In this document: positions 12,607-23,736 of the stretch, in pieces
How the letters are laid out: each line of letters begins with the position of its first letter
Numbering within the stretch: position 1 is the first letter of the stretch
Source: Heterodera schachtii
Lineage: Eukaryota > Nematoda > Chromadorea > Rhabditida > Heteroderidae
Reading direction: 5' to 3'
Length of the DNA stretch: 64,000 nt
Assembly: GCA_023374025.1 (NCBI GenBank)
Contig: SIJG01000016.1
Span: 434,001-498,000 of the forward strand
The notes under the pieces: model-generated
Told to the model about the DNA's origin: nothing
The model's database searches: none
What the model saw: the letters and a program-made list of their open reading frames with translations, nothing else
Made by a program: the position numbers and the translations under genes

Positions 12607-15305
12607 TCACTCTCTGCGCTTCAACCACAAAGGCAGGAGCAGTGCCTTCATCAGTTCGGCATTGTCTCTCAAATAGCATAAATTCGTATGCAAAAAGGCC
12701 CAAGCACGAATGTCAGTTCTGTGACGACCAAAGTCGAGAAACTTTCATAAATGAGACAGATAATTAGCAGAGTATTTCCTGAATTCTTTAAGCAACCATG
12801 AAAAGCGCCTTCAAATTCTGACTAACGACATCGTCAAACACTCCGAAACCGGTCGGGTCAATGGAACGCTGCTCCAAAATGTCGAGCAAAACGGGAGAAG
12901 TTGCCAAACTGTCAAGAGAAAGGTCGAAAAGCTAAAGAAATGATTATGAAAGGAGGTAAAAAGGGAAAGAAAAAGGCACCCGTTCAAAGAGTTTGCCGGA
13001 AATTCGCTCGAGGCGAAAACGTGAAAGAATGCCGTGGAAATGGACGAGAAGGTGGGGGTATTTTGTAGAAGCATCAAGCATGTAATCGGCCAATTCCTAA
13101 CCGAAAATGATTGACAAATATAATAAATAAACGAAAAACAACTTCCTCACAGCCAAACCGAACGGCACCCCACACAGCCAATGGGAGAAGACCGACGGAA
13201 CTTTTGGGCTCGTCAAAGAGGGTTCTCAAAAAATTGGAGAAAGAGACGGCATACGAACGGAGTTGGTGGGAATGGAATTTCTAAATTTGGAATAAACGCA
13301 AAATATACATAAATAAACGGGAGAAACTGACGAGTGGCACTTTCTGGTCGGATGCTAACACTTCTCTCTCAACCTCAAGGCAATAACTCAGAAGCATAAT
13401 CACCCGATGGCGCTAAAAGTACAAAATGAAAGAGAGCACAAGTAAATGGAGAAAGGTTAATTGAAGTTGGTGTCATGATTTGGTTTATCCACCGACAAAC
13501 TTCCGCGTTGTTATGCAATTGCATCCTGCGGATGTATGAGCTGAGAAAATCACCGCCACTTTCACTGCGTCGTGTGACTCGTAAATTGGCCAAATGAAAA
13601 ATGAGTAAATTGGAGAGGAACAGAAGAGAATCGTCCATCCAATGAAGTTCTCTTGGGGTTGGCAATCTCCGAAATGCCGAGCAGATCTGAAAAAGAAATT
13701 ATGGCTAAAAATTATACTAAAGTAAAAATAAAATGTTGCTATGGCCCTGCCGGAAAAGGCCACTCATTGTTGAATGCCAGTTCCAACTTTGCCGAGCAAT
13801 TGATTTACGGCAGCCATGCAATGCCACAAATACCATTGGAAAGCGTATTTGTAACATTTTAATTGCCGACGAAAGTAAAGGCGACGGGAATGAATGCCAA
13901 CTGACAACAATTTAGAACAAACAGAGGGATTTACCACTGGACCAACTGATTGTCAACGGAAATATAATTTTTTCAATTACAATAAATCCATATTTCTCAT
14001 GCGTTGACCCCCCCCTCCCGTTTGTTCGTCCGTCGTTTGGATTTGCCCACCTCAATAAATTCATCGCTAATTTGCTCAATCGAACATTTGGTTTCGAGTG
14101 AACATTGAAGAGCAGTCAGAAATATGGCGGGGATGTGTGGCGACAGGCTATTCCGCAGATAGGAGAGATACGACTTGGCATTGGATTGGGTGGCCATGGT
14201 CAATTCGATGTTCGCTAAAGGCGAGTACGCAAGAAATTCTCATAATAAACCAACAGATATTTTGTGCCACTTCGGCCCAGTTTCTTCGCAGAATTCCTTT
14301 ATAAAGCGAACGGACCGTCGAAATGATTTGCCAACGGAAAAAGGACCCCTCAGAACGGTTGATATTTTCATAGCCATAAACAAAATGAAGTTCCCAAAGA
14401 CGCTCTCCGTACTTCGACTCCAAAAAATCCATGCGAGAAAAACTAAAATAGCAAGGGAACAGTGGGCTAACTCGCAAGACTCAATAATGAACCCAATCAA
14501 ACTTTAACGGTCTCGATTAGCCAAATATGAATGTGAAAAATGGGGAGTAACCGATTCATTACTAATTGTAAGAAAACCGCTCTGACCATTGGTGAATGTA
14601 AACAACTGACCACCCACAATTGTTCCATGTCGATGGCTCCGCTGAGCCAACGCGTCTGAAAGCCCGGGCCAAGCGACTGGTACAAAGCCGCCATTTTACG
14701 GTTGTGTTTCTAAATGTGGCGAAATCGCTGCATTCCTTTGCTATTGATTTTGCAAAATTCCATTGGCTAAACGGTTAATTTTAACACGAACATTCACGTC
14801 AATGAAGCGAAGCCTTGACAACGGAGCACCGTGAATTCGCGCTATGAAAAGCATACGACGAACCCACTGGCAAAAGTGAGAGCATCAAATGCTAACAGAA
14901 AACAAACGCACATCTGCGCCGAACTTCCCATTCGCATAACGGTCCAAATAAAGTTGCATATAATCGGCGGCACGGTCCAACACATCCGCCGAGGCTGGAG
15001 AGGGAAATAATCGTAAAATGCCAATTCGAATGAAGAAGGAAAGACCATTGTTTAATTGGAACGTCCTTTGCAGTTTTGCAATGGAGTCCAAGCAATTCGC
15101 AACATAACATTTCTGCTGATGGTGGGAAGTCTAAAAGGCACTTAATAAAGGCGTAATAACACAAACAATCGCTTAAGTCCTCTTCCGCTTGAGTGTGTTC
15201 GTTTCCCTGCTCTTCTTGGTCAATTTCGTCCTCATTAGTTTCACTCTCCATTGTTTTGGACAACGACGAAGAAGAAGAAGACAGCACAACCGACTCACAA
15301 TCCAT
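12607..15305 (-). CDS. Unrecognised alpha-helical protein
   Basis: Start ATG at 15305 (MDCESVVLSSSSSS, then an acidic stretch); stop TGA at 12607-12609. Convincing exons read: DSIAKLQRTFQLNNG...ADVLDRAADYMQLYLDRY; WVRRMLFIARIHGAPLSRLRF; MDFLESKYGERLWELHFVYGYEN; SYLSYLRNSLSPHIPAIFL; LHWMDDSLLFLSNLLIFHLANL; HQLRSYAVSFSNFLRTLFDEP; ELADYMLDASTKYPHLLVHFHG; SLDSLATSPVLLDILEQRSID; and finally DIRAWAFLHTNLCYLRDN. Amphipathic helices repeat throughout, as in HEAT/ARM-like scaffold proteins; no catalytic motif is visible and I could not name the family. The joint near 15150-15120, between the acidic N-terminus and the first helical exon, changes frame and is unresolved. It lies between GK and GTF3C2-like on the same strand. 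Confidence 0.62.
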
Positions 15306-15605
15306 TTCCAAATCCGCGAATCGAATTTGCCTTCCTTCTTAAAAGTTTATAGTTGTACGAAAGAGACAGAGTGCCAAGCTCAAACACTGAAAAAGAAAAT
15401 AACCCAGTCAAAATAAAATAAACCAGCTTTTCAAACTTCGTGAGATTTGTATAAATCGTAGTCCTCGTCAAAAATTTTAAGTCCTTTATTCACAAAGTAT
15501 GTCATAGTAAATAAAAAAGTAAATTGCTATTAAAGCGTGTGTATAATAAATTAAAGAAACTACTTGTGTATAAAGATAGGAATTAAATTCACAATCTGCC
15601 GAGTA

Positions 15606-18600
15606 TTAAGTCGTTTTCCGAACTGCTTTCTTCCACTGTTCCAATTCTTTGTCCCGCTGTTCGATGTTCATATCTGGACGATACTCAGTTGTTTTTCCCT
15701 CCTGTATGCGTTGTTGCAATTTCCACATTGTATCCACGCTTTAAAGTGAAAATTTTGAAATACATTAATTGTTCGGCTCAAACATTTTTTTACGTCTCAA
15801 TTTAGTGAACTTACAAAGCAAAACAAAAAAGACTACTGTAGAGTAGTTAATCATTAGGGACCCGACTTTTAGTGACGAAAAATCCCGAAATAGTTAACTA
15901 AAATAGTGACGAAAAAGTGACAAAATAGTGAAAAAAGTCCGAACTAGTGACGAATAGTGACATAATTTTCAGCCAAAAATTGAGGAAAAAAATTTTTTTA
16001 TTCACTGATTGCATTTGCAAATGAGGAAATTTCCTTTCTAACATTTTCTTAATAAATATTGACATTTTTTAAATCAAAAATTTTGTCAAGAAAAAAAAAT
16101 TGGGGGAAAAATTTTTATGAAAATTTTCCAATTCTTAGTGGTATTTAAAAAAAAAATTTTATGTCGGTTCTTAGGGGTGCCTTTTTTGAAAAAAAAATTT
16201 GGGTCGATTCTTAGAGGTGTATTTTTTGGTTTTATTGCATTTTTATTAAGGAATTTTCCAAAAAATGTCAAAATAGTGAAAAAAAAAGTGACAAAACGCC
16301 AAAAAAGTGAATTTTCACTATTTTAAGTGACGAAGCGCCAAAATAGTGATTTCTAGTGACGAAAAATGACGTCCAAATGAAAAAATTTTAACGCAGAAAT
16401 GCGTTTTTTGAGCTCCTTTCTTCAAAACAACTTAGCAAAAAAAAAAAGTTTTTTCACTAGAAATCGGGTCCCTATTAATCATAGAGTTTTTAGATAGTTG
16501 TCTAAATGCGAAAATTTTGGGTTCTTCGAATTTCAACTTTCGACCAAAAATGCAGGCCTTGTTCAAACACATAAAATAGGTGGAAATGAATAACGGAATC
16601 AACAATCGACTGGACGCAAAACTGTACTTTTTCCATACTTGAAAAGACCGGAACCAATTGCGGCAGCCAACGCGGCACCCCACCCGGTAACTTCGCTCAT
16701 TTTGGAGCAAACCAAAGGAAATTCTAGGAAATCAGCTTGGATTTGGTTGAACAGCGCATTCTGAGTCATTCCCCCGTCAGCCTTTTATGTTAATTCTTGA
16801 AGTTGTGAAAAAAAAGATGAATAAGACCCGCAGAAAAGACAGCTGATCTCCAAATTCGGACATGTCTGCTTGAACAGCCTTCAATATTTCCACCGTTTGA
16901 AATGCAACTGCCTGAAAAATCGATTCTTTGCAGCCCGAATTATTTTGGGAGTGCCTTTAATGCGGCGAGGGCAATGTGCGCTCGGGTGGTACTTTGGGTG
17001 AGTCCGCAAATGATTCCCCGTGCCGTCGAATCCCAATGGGGCGTGTAAAGGCCGGTAAAGCAGGGGACTGAACGGACGAAAAAACATTACCAGAAATGGA
17101 GAGGAAATGGCAAATATCCGATAAACCGAAACAATTGGCAAATGCCAAGACTTACCGAAATAAACGTCCTCAGTGTGGGGAACACTCGCGGCCAATCCCT
17201 CAATGTCCGCGGTTTTCTGAACCAAATTAGGGGATTAGAGAATGAGTGCAAGAACTCTTGTTCCTTTGATTACATCGAAGAAGTTTAAATTGTCCCTCAA
17301 AAATCGGACGACGTTTCCCCCGATGGACCCCGACCCTTCGAGCGCGTAGCAAACGGGCGACTCTTGGCCAAACTGAACGAATTGGGGAAATGAGACCCTT
17401 TCTTGGATGACTTTGTCCACCTGGTAAGAGATTGTGGTCAAAAGTCCGTTCTTGGAGATGTACGCCCTTTGTCCTGTGTTGCAAAGCATAAAAGTGCCGG
17501 TGCCGTAAGTGTTTTTCGCTTCGCCCGCCTGCAAACAGCCGTGACCAAGCAGAGCACCTTGGGGGTCAGAAATGGTTTAAAGCCAACAAAAGCTTAAAAC
17601 TTTGCTGATCTCCGAGACAGCCGGCCAAAGGAATGCCTTCCAAAGGTCCTAAAGATGCAAATTAGCTAATTTGACCAAATGATTCCAACACGACCTTTCG
17701 GAATGTGCCCGTAAATCTCCGCGGAACTTCGAATTTTCGGTAGAACATTGATCGGAATGTCAAAAAAAGTGCACATTTCGGTGGACCATTTGAGGTTCTG
17801 CAAATCCATCAACAAAGTGCGACTCGCATTGGTCACATCGGTGGCATGGATCTGTTTGAGAAGAATGGAGAGAGTCATTTTGGGAGATTGGCCATTAATT
17901 ACCCCAATTAATTTCCACATAAGCCACGAGTCGACCGTACCGAACATCAAAGTCCCTAAATTTTCAAAATAATTTAAATGCATCAGCAAAATGATCCAAA
18001 GTTCTACCATTTTGTAGCGATTTCTTTACTTCTGGCACATTGTTGAGAAGCCAACGAAGTTTGAGGGCACAAAAGTACGGGTGAATTGGGAGGCCGGTCT
18101 TTGCTTTGAAATGGTTTTTGTCCCTAAAATTTCCGAATTTATTTCAAAGTTATTTTCACTGATTCACCGTGTCGACGTCCTCTGAATGTATTCGTCACAA
18201 AGCTCATGCGTTCGGCAGTCCAACCAAACGATGGCATTGCTCAGATGGCACCCCGTCTCTCGGTCCCAAACTATTGTTGTTTCTGAAGACGGAAACGATC
18301 ATCAATTTGGCTATTCCTTTTGCTTTGGTCCGTTTGATCACATTCTTTCATTCATTTGGCCATGCCATTGGTTTTGATTAGTTTTTCACTCTTTTTGCCA
18401 TTGGCATATTTCTCGCCTCACCTCTTTGATTGGTTATGCCGATGGCTTTGATTTCTTTCTTCGGGTCAATGCCGCGTCTGTTTAGTTCCTCGCAAGTGCT
18501 TTCGATGCATCGGGCGGTCGTCTCGAATATTTCCTCGGGACACATCTCCACAAAGCCGGGATTCGGGAATTGCTGCTGCACTTCCAACTGTTGGAAGGTG

Positions 18601-18776
18601 TCAAATTAGTATTTTGGCAAAAGTCGGAAGGTTAAAATATTATTTACTTGGTGGCTGGCGACCAAATTGCCATTTTCGGAATCGATGACGAGAAAACGAC
18701 TGCTGGAAGTCCCTTGGTCAATAGCACCCAGAAAACGACTGCTGGAAGTCCCCTGCTGGTCAATAGCACCCAACAT
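15606..18776 (-). CDS. Glycerol kinase (FGGY family)
   Basis: Exons (descending): 18648-18776, 18422-18587, 18168-18282, 18008-18123, 17903-17955, 17695-17851, 17601-17648, 17421-17557, 17274-17372, 17156-17216, 16955-17067, 16828-16911, 16639-16781, 15606-15738. Landmarks: [12 protein letters not shown] (phosphate-binding), NQRx[83 protein letters not shown] and the C-terminal EQWKKAV. It phosphorylates glycerol to glycerol-3-phosphate using ATP. The TTI motif intron phase is consistent. The intron after ...LAALK starts with GC (AAG|GCACTC at 16954). The first exon carries an in-frame tandem copy of the phosphate-binding motif. The last intron (15739-16638) contains a hAT-like MITE, and the true C-terminal exon lies beyond it. 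Confidence 0.95.
15855..16474. mobile_element. hAT-like MITE in the last intron of glycerol kinase
   Basis: 620 bp. Terminal inverted repeats TAGGGACCCGA...and ...TCGGGTCCCTA, flanked by exact 8-bp duplications TTAATCAT (15847-15854 and 16475-16482). Subterminal tandem GTGACGAAAA/AATAGTGA motifs. AT-rich core without a transposase. Confidence 0.93.
18691..18770 (-). repeat. In-frame tandem duplication in glycerol kinase exon 1
   Basis: Two near-identical copies, about 41 and 38 bp, of the segment coding GAIDQ(Q)GTSSSRFL. One copy has an extra Gln codon; otherwise they match. Both are in frame with the single ATG at 18776. Confidence 0.9.
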
Positions 18777-18879
18777 AAATTTCCAATTCAAATAGCTGAT
18801 AAACAAAAATATAAAATAACTAGTGTGGAGAAAACCTGTCATTTATTAGTTTCCTGCGACGGGGGCCGTAGGAAATGGT

Positions 18880-20947
18880 GGTAATCCTTCAGAATTGCGG
18901 TCCCGATGAAAAATAAATTTAAAAATTTTATTTTAGTTTTTTCTAGGGTGAAAAAATGTGCTTATTAAGAATCTGAGCTCAGATTTTGCAAAATCATTGA
19001 TTTTATCTATGATTTTCATCAAGTACTTGATTTTTTCCAAAATTTTAAGAAAATTAGTCGGGGTAAAAGTGAAGAATACTGACGTCCTCGAATTTGTAAA
19101 CATATAATATATCATTCGATAGCTCTCGGTGTGTAATGAAAAAATCCGAAAGAATTTTTGTGCGGCAACCAATCCCTGAAGAGTTACAGACCCGGGACTG
19201 AAGTGGCCAAGTGGCTATGGGATTGAACCCGTCACTAGGGAAAAATGTATGAATATTCAGCAAAATAATATCAAAAGATTCAATCTCAATTTACGCACGA
19301 ATTTTCGTCATTTTGCATTCTGAGGGCGCGCAGCGCCCGCCTTGGCGAGCATGCGAAGACGGAGCAAGTAGTGGGGCGAGACGGAGGGCGGAGGAAAAAG
19401 TCTGACGAGCGCCACAGGCGGTTGACTGCGGGGGCCCGAAGGGCCCCCGCCAATCAGTCAACCGCCTGCGGATCACGCGCGGACTTCTTCCGTAGCCCGT
19501 AGTCTCGCCCCACCTACTGGCCGCCGTAGTCGAGTGTGCGGTGTTATGGCCAAAATACACTCACCGATTCACTTTTAGTTTGTACACTTCAGCCCCTTAC
19601 AATCAATCTTTTTGATCAGCATCATTTTTTGAGGACCCATGTCTTTTGTCAATTTCCTTTTGGATTAATAATTCTTTCAGATTCATCTTTACATGCAGAG
19701 AGGAATTTAATATTTTTGTTGCATTTTATGCGTTTTAAGGCTTTGGACGGTTCAGTCCCAAAGCCATTTTGCCATTTCAGTCCCGGGTCTATAACTCTTC
19801 AGGAATTGATTGCCGCAGAAAAATTCTTTCGGATTCTTTCATTACAGACCAAGACACGTCGATTGATATATCATATATATACAAATTCGAGGACGTCAGT
19901 ATTCTTCACTTTTTCCTTAGTCGGGCTTAAAAACTCATACGCAGATGTTGTAGAGCCTAAAAAGAGCCTTCGAATGAGCTATTGAATGTATGGAGAAGTC
20001 AAGTCTTTAATTTTTTACGATTTTTTTAAATTTAATTATTAATCTCTAGGGGTCATATGAGACGGGGGTCTGGGGTTCGAGTCCACTTGGCTGTGGTTTA
20101 TTTTTTTACGACACTTGATGAAAAATCATAGACAAAAGGAAGGTTAATGGGTTCTTATCCCTTTTGTGACCCCCCCCCCTGAAAATTGTTTTTTACTTAT
20201 TTTTCTAGGGTATTTTTAACTCAAAATTATGAGGCATTTTTTATTAATGAGAAATTATATCATTTACAGAACTTTATATTGTGATGATCAACTATTTATA
20301 AAGCAGTGATGCATATTAACTAACAGCATTTATAAACAGTCTCAGATTACCTATAATCCTTTTAAAATGTCTTTTCATGCCGCCCGCCTGATGTTTGAAC
20401 TTTACATTTTTTTAAATTTTTTCACGTAAAATTTCACGTAACTCACGCAAAACTCACGATAGCTAAAAATGAACGTCATATTCGTGTTCAGCGCATAAAA
20501 ATACCCTAGAAAAAATAAGTAAAAAACAATTTTCAGGGGGGGTCACAAAAGGGATAAGAACCGGTTAATGCATATTCAGAGGGTAAAAACCCAACTCGTA
20601 CTATTTTAGAGTATCTTTTTTTCTCTGTTCTCTGATGACATAACGCTGTCTCGCTTTTTTCTGTTTCTCTATTTACTACATAATAGTACGAGTTGGGTTT
20701 CGTCCATTCAGAGCTTAGATTCGTGATCAGAATTTTTTTAAGCCTAAATTCGTTGCTAAACTTTTTTTAAAATAATTTTAAAAAATCGAAAAAAATCAAG
20801 TAGTTGACAAAAAATCTTAGATAAAAATCAATGATTTTCAAAATCTGAGCTCAGATTCGTGATCAGCGCATTTTTTAAGCCTAGAAAAAACTGAAATAAA
20901 ATTTTTAAATTAATTTTTCGTCGGGACCGCAATTCTGAAGGATTACC
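18880..20947. mobile_element. 2.1-kb foldback element with exact 8-bp target duplication
   Basis: Terminal inverted repeats starting GGTAATCCTTCAGAATTGCG on both ends; flanking direct repeats GAAATGGT at 18872-18879 and 20948-20955. The inner part contains a 'reverse arm' pair at about 20150-20215 / 20505-20570, a GC-rich palindromic block (19320-19550) and a small CCCAACTCGTACTA hairpin (20590-20700). No coding sequence. It sits about 100 bp upstream of the glycerol kinase start codon, in the likely promoter or 5' UTR. Confidence 0.88.
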
Positions 20948-20955
20948 GAAATGGT

Positions 20956-22042
20956 TACCTAACCTTTAATCATGGTAAGACGCCAACCCTGCCCCGTGGT
21001 TGCAGGCGTAACCACCAACTTTTTCTGCCAAAAATCAGAGAACAGACTGTTTCCTCCGCCTCGCCACACTACTTGCTCCGTCTTCGCATGCTCGCTAAGG
21101 CGGGCGCTTCGCGCCCTCAAAAAGGATTCATTGTTTATATTTTGTCAACATTTTCACATATTCTTACATTAGAGACGAAACTAAATTTATTTATGTATGT
21201 TTTGTTGGAGATTCATGTATTTTTAGACATTGGACAGTTCAGCCCCAAAGCCATTTTGCCACTTCAGTCCCGGGTCTGTAACTCTTCAGGGATTGGTTGC
21301 CGCCAAAAAATTCTTTCAGATTCTTTCATTAGAGACCGAGAGAAGTATAATTTATATACATTTTCAATCCCATCAGTATTCTTCACCTTTACCTTTATTT
21401 TTTTTTTCTGTCGGGACACCGATTCCGAAGGATTACCCAGATAAAAATTTTTTTGTCCATATTTCCATATTTTACATCCATATTTTGGCATTTTCACTTA
21501 AATTCCAAAAATATACCCCTAAATATGGAAATTTTTTAGAAAATTGTAAAATACGCCCCTAAAATCAAAAAAATATCAAAAATTGTGCAAAAAATTTGAA
21601 TAGAAACATTTGCTTAAAAATTATTTTTTACGAAAAAAAAACAACTAATTTTTGCAATTTTTTTTCTATCTTCAATTTTTTCATTAAATAGGTAATAAAT
21701 GGAAGTTCTCGATTGTAGAATTATATAATTCATGAATTAAAATGGTTTTTTCCTTCTTTAAAAAAAATTATGGGTTTATGAATTTTTTAAAAATTTCAAA
21801 CCAATTTTCAGGAACTTTTTGTCCATATTTTCGTGTTTTTTGTCCATATTTCAGCATTTTTGTCCATATTTCGTTCATATTTTGGATTTTTTTTTTGTCC
21901 ATATAAATCCGGGCCCTAGTAATTAGGCGCGAGGCGTGTCGCAAATAATAGGCGTGAATTGATGGAAATGACGAAGTGATCATTTTGGGCATTTTCCGCC
22001 CTTATACTCAATTTTTTTTCAAATTCCTTCCAGCAGAATCGG
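20956..22042. repeat. Repeat-laden spacer
   Basis: Contains a broken copy of the block found inside the foldback elements (the CTTGCTCCGTCTTCGCATGC segment at about 21072, and the 'TCAGTCCCGGGTCTGTAACT' type segment at 21265). Then an AT-rich stretch with repeated TTTTTGTCCATAT motifs (21450-21500 and 21820-21905) ends in CCGGGCCCTA (21911-21920), probably one end of a hAT-like element. No gene seen. Confidence 0.6.
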
Positions 22043-22046
22043 ATGT

Positions 22047-22055
22047 GTATAAAAG
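22047..22055 (+). promoter_or_regulatory. TATA box of the Lys-rich gene
   Basis: GTATAAAAGG lies about 95 bp upstream of the ATG at 22143, followed by a pyrimidine-rich stretch typical of an initiator region. Position fits a core promoter; this is inference from sequence only. Confidence 0.55.
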
Positions 22056-22142
22056 GAGCCGTCTTTCCCTCCGCTGCACATTTCTACTTTTTCTGTCACC
22101 ACACTCCAACCACCGAACCGCTTCAGTGCCCAACGCAACGCA

Positions 22143-22632
22143 ATGGCCACTTACCTATTCCTCGCTGCTGCTGCCTTCGGAGCGGGAATTGTAATGCTGC
22201 GCTTTCTTCATTTTTTCAAATTGCATTTCATAACATTTTTGTCCCTTTCAGTACTGTTGGAAGACGTACCTCGGCCCGATGCTCGACCAACCGAAGAGCG
22301 ACGACGAGGAGAAGCCCAAGCCGGAAGGAGGCGAAGAAGCGACGACCGCCGGCGAGGAGGAGAAGAAGGCTGGCAGCAAGGGCGACAAGCACAAGAAGAA
22401 GGACAAGAAGGGCGAAGGCGCAGCAGCAGCGGCGGACAAAAAGGAGGAGAAGCGCAAGGACAAACACAAATCCAAGGAGGCAGGAAAGAGCGACGACAGC
22501 AAAGCGGGCAAGAAGGACAAGCACGGGAAGAAGGACAAGAAGGGCAAGAAGAAGGACACCGCCGATGCATCCACCGTGGACGAAGCCCTGGGAGAACAGA
22601 GCGCAGCGGAGACGAGCCAAGCAGAGCAATAG
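22143..22632 (+). CDS. Lys-rich protein with hydrophobic N-terminus
   Basis: Two exons, 22143-22190 and 22252-22632, 142 aa. Residues 1-17 (MATYLFLAAAAFGAGIY) are hydrophobic and look like a signal peptide or single N-terminal membrane anchor. After YCWKTYLGPMLD the rest is hydrophilic low complexity: Lys, Glu, Asp, Ala and Gly, with several KKDKK and DKHKKK blocks, ending in ETSQAEQ. No domain is recognised. A TATA box upstream and an AATAAA at about 22907 frame a plausible transcription unit. It could be a secreted disordered protein or a type of small membrane protein. The large open frames in the other phases over 22208-22800 are shadows of its biased composition. Confidence 0.72.
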
Positions 22633-23187
22633 CCAGGCCGTGATGCGTGCAAATGACAGTGTTCGACGACGACGTCTCGCGACACCCACCCGTCCCTTCG
22701 TTCATTCCCGTCCCTTCCGATTGCTGTGTTTTGTCTGTTCCAATGCTTCCTAAATGTTCCCCTTATGAACAGTGATCCTTCCTTATGTGATCTGAACATA
22801 TATATGTTGTATGCCCATTAATATATTATGCTTCGCTTGTTCGATATTTGTGAAATCTCATTCATATTCATCGTCGCTGTATACATATACACATTTGAAA
22901 TATTAATAAAATGGCATATCGGTTGTGTATTGGAGTTTAATTCCATGTTATCATAAAGATAGACCTACTTTTTTTTGCCTTTAAATTCTCCCCATGGAGT
23001 TATGTATTCATGAATTTAGCATCCATCTCACTAGGACTGAAATCTTGACCCCGATGTTTTAGCATTCTCCGTGTGTCCCTATTTTAAAGCATATCCCGAT
23101 TGAATGGGGGGGGTTAAATTTGAATTATGTTATTTTGAGCAAAATCGGTATCTGTAGAATTTTACATTGTTTTTAACGGGCCAGGCC
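22633..23187. other. 3' UTR and spacer of the Lys-rich gene
   Basis: Contains AATAAA at about 22907. No gene seen. Confidence 0.5.
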
Positions 23188-23557
23188 GTTTTCGTACGGG
23201 CCGTTTTCGTACGAGCACATGTTTTTTGACTATAACTTTTTTCTATGTCAACCAAATCCAACGATCTTTATATCATTCGATAGCCATTCAGATGCTCTAT
23301 TAGCCTGCAAAATTTCAAAAAATTTCGTTAAGTTTTAAAAAAAGTTTGAGCCAAAAAAGTTGGAAAATCTGGTTGTATGAATTCTTCTGGTCATAACTTT
23401 TTTGAACCTTAACGAGATTTTTCGAAATTTTGCAGGCTAATAGAGGACACTTAGGGCTATCGAATGATACCAACAATGTTGGATTTGGTTGGCAAAGAAA
23501 AAAGTTATAGCCAAAAACTTGTGCTCGTACGAAAACGGCCCGTACGAAAACGACCCT
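23188..23557. mobile_element. Foldback MITE with CAGG...CGTTTTCGTACG ends
   Basis: About 370 bp hairpin. Both ends carry two copies of GTTTTCGTACG..GCC in inverted orientation, and the arms continue through TATAACTTTTTTC and ATCATTCGATAGCC to the centre. Related, more decayed arms occur at about 51660-51990 and 52300-52570. No certain target duplication. It lies just beyond the 3' end of the carboxypeptidase gene. Confidence 0.8.
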
Positions 23558-23736
23558 GACCGGTTTTTAATTCCATAAAAAAAAAAGAGAACAGTCCGCC
23601 ATTCGCTTGTCATACATATTTAACAAAAAAAATTTCAATTTTGCTCCAAAAAAAAAGTGCGAAAAAAACTGCACAATCCATAACTCCTCGGACTGGGCAA
23701 CCCTGGTTGTAAAGCAAAAACCAACACTTCTACTGA

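Noticed and set aside
20045..20095. GGGGTTCGAGTCCACTTGG, tRNA-like T arm
   Set aside because: Lies within a foldback element; no matching acceptor stem, D arm or anticodon arm could be drawn.
22043..22800. Long open frames on both strands overlapping the Lys-rich gene
   Set aside because: Composition shadows of the Lys/Glu codon-biased exon; no motif and no splice context.
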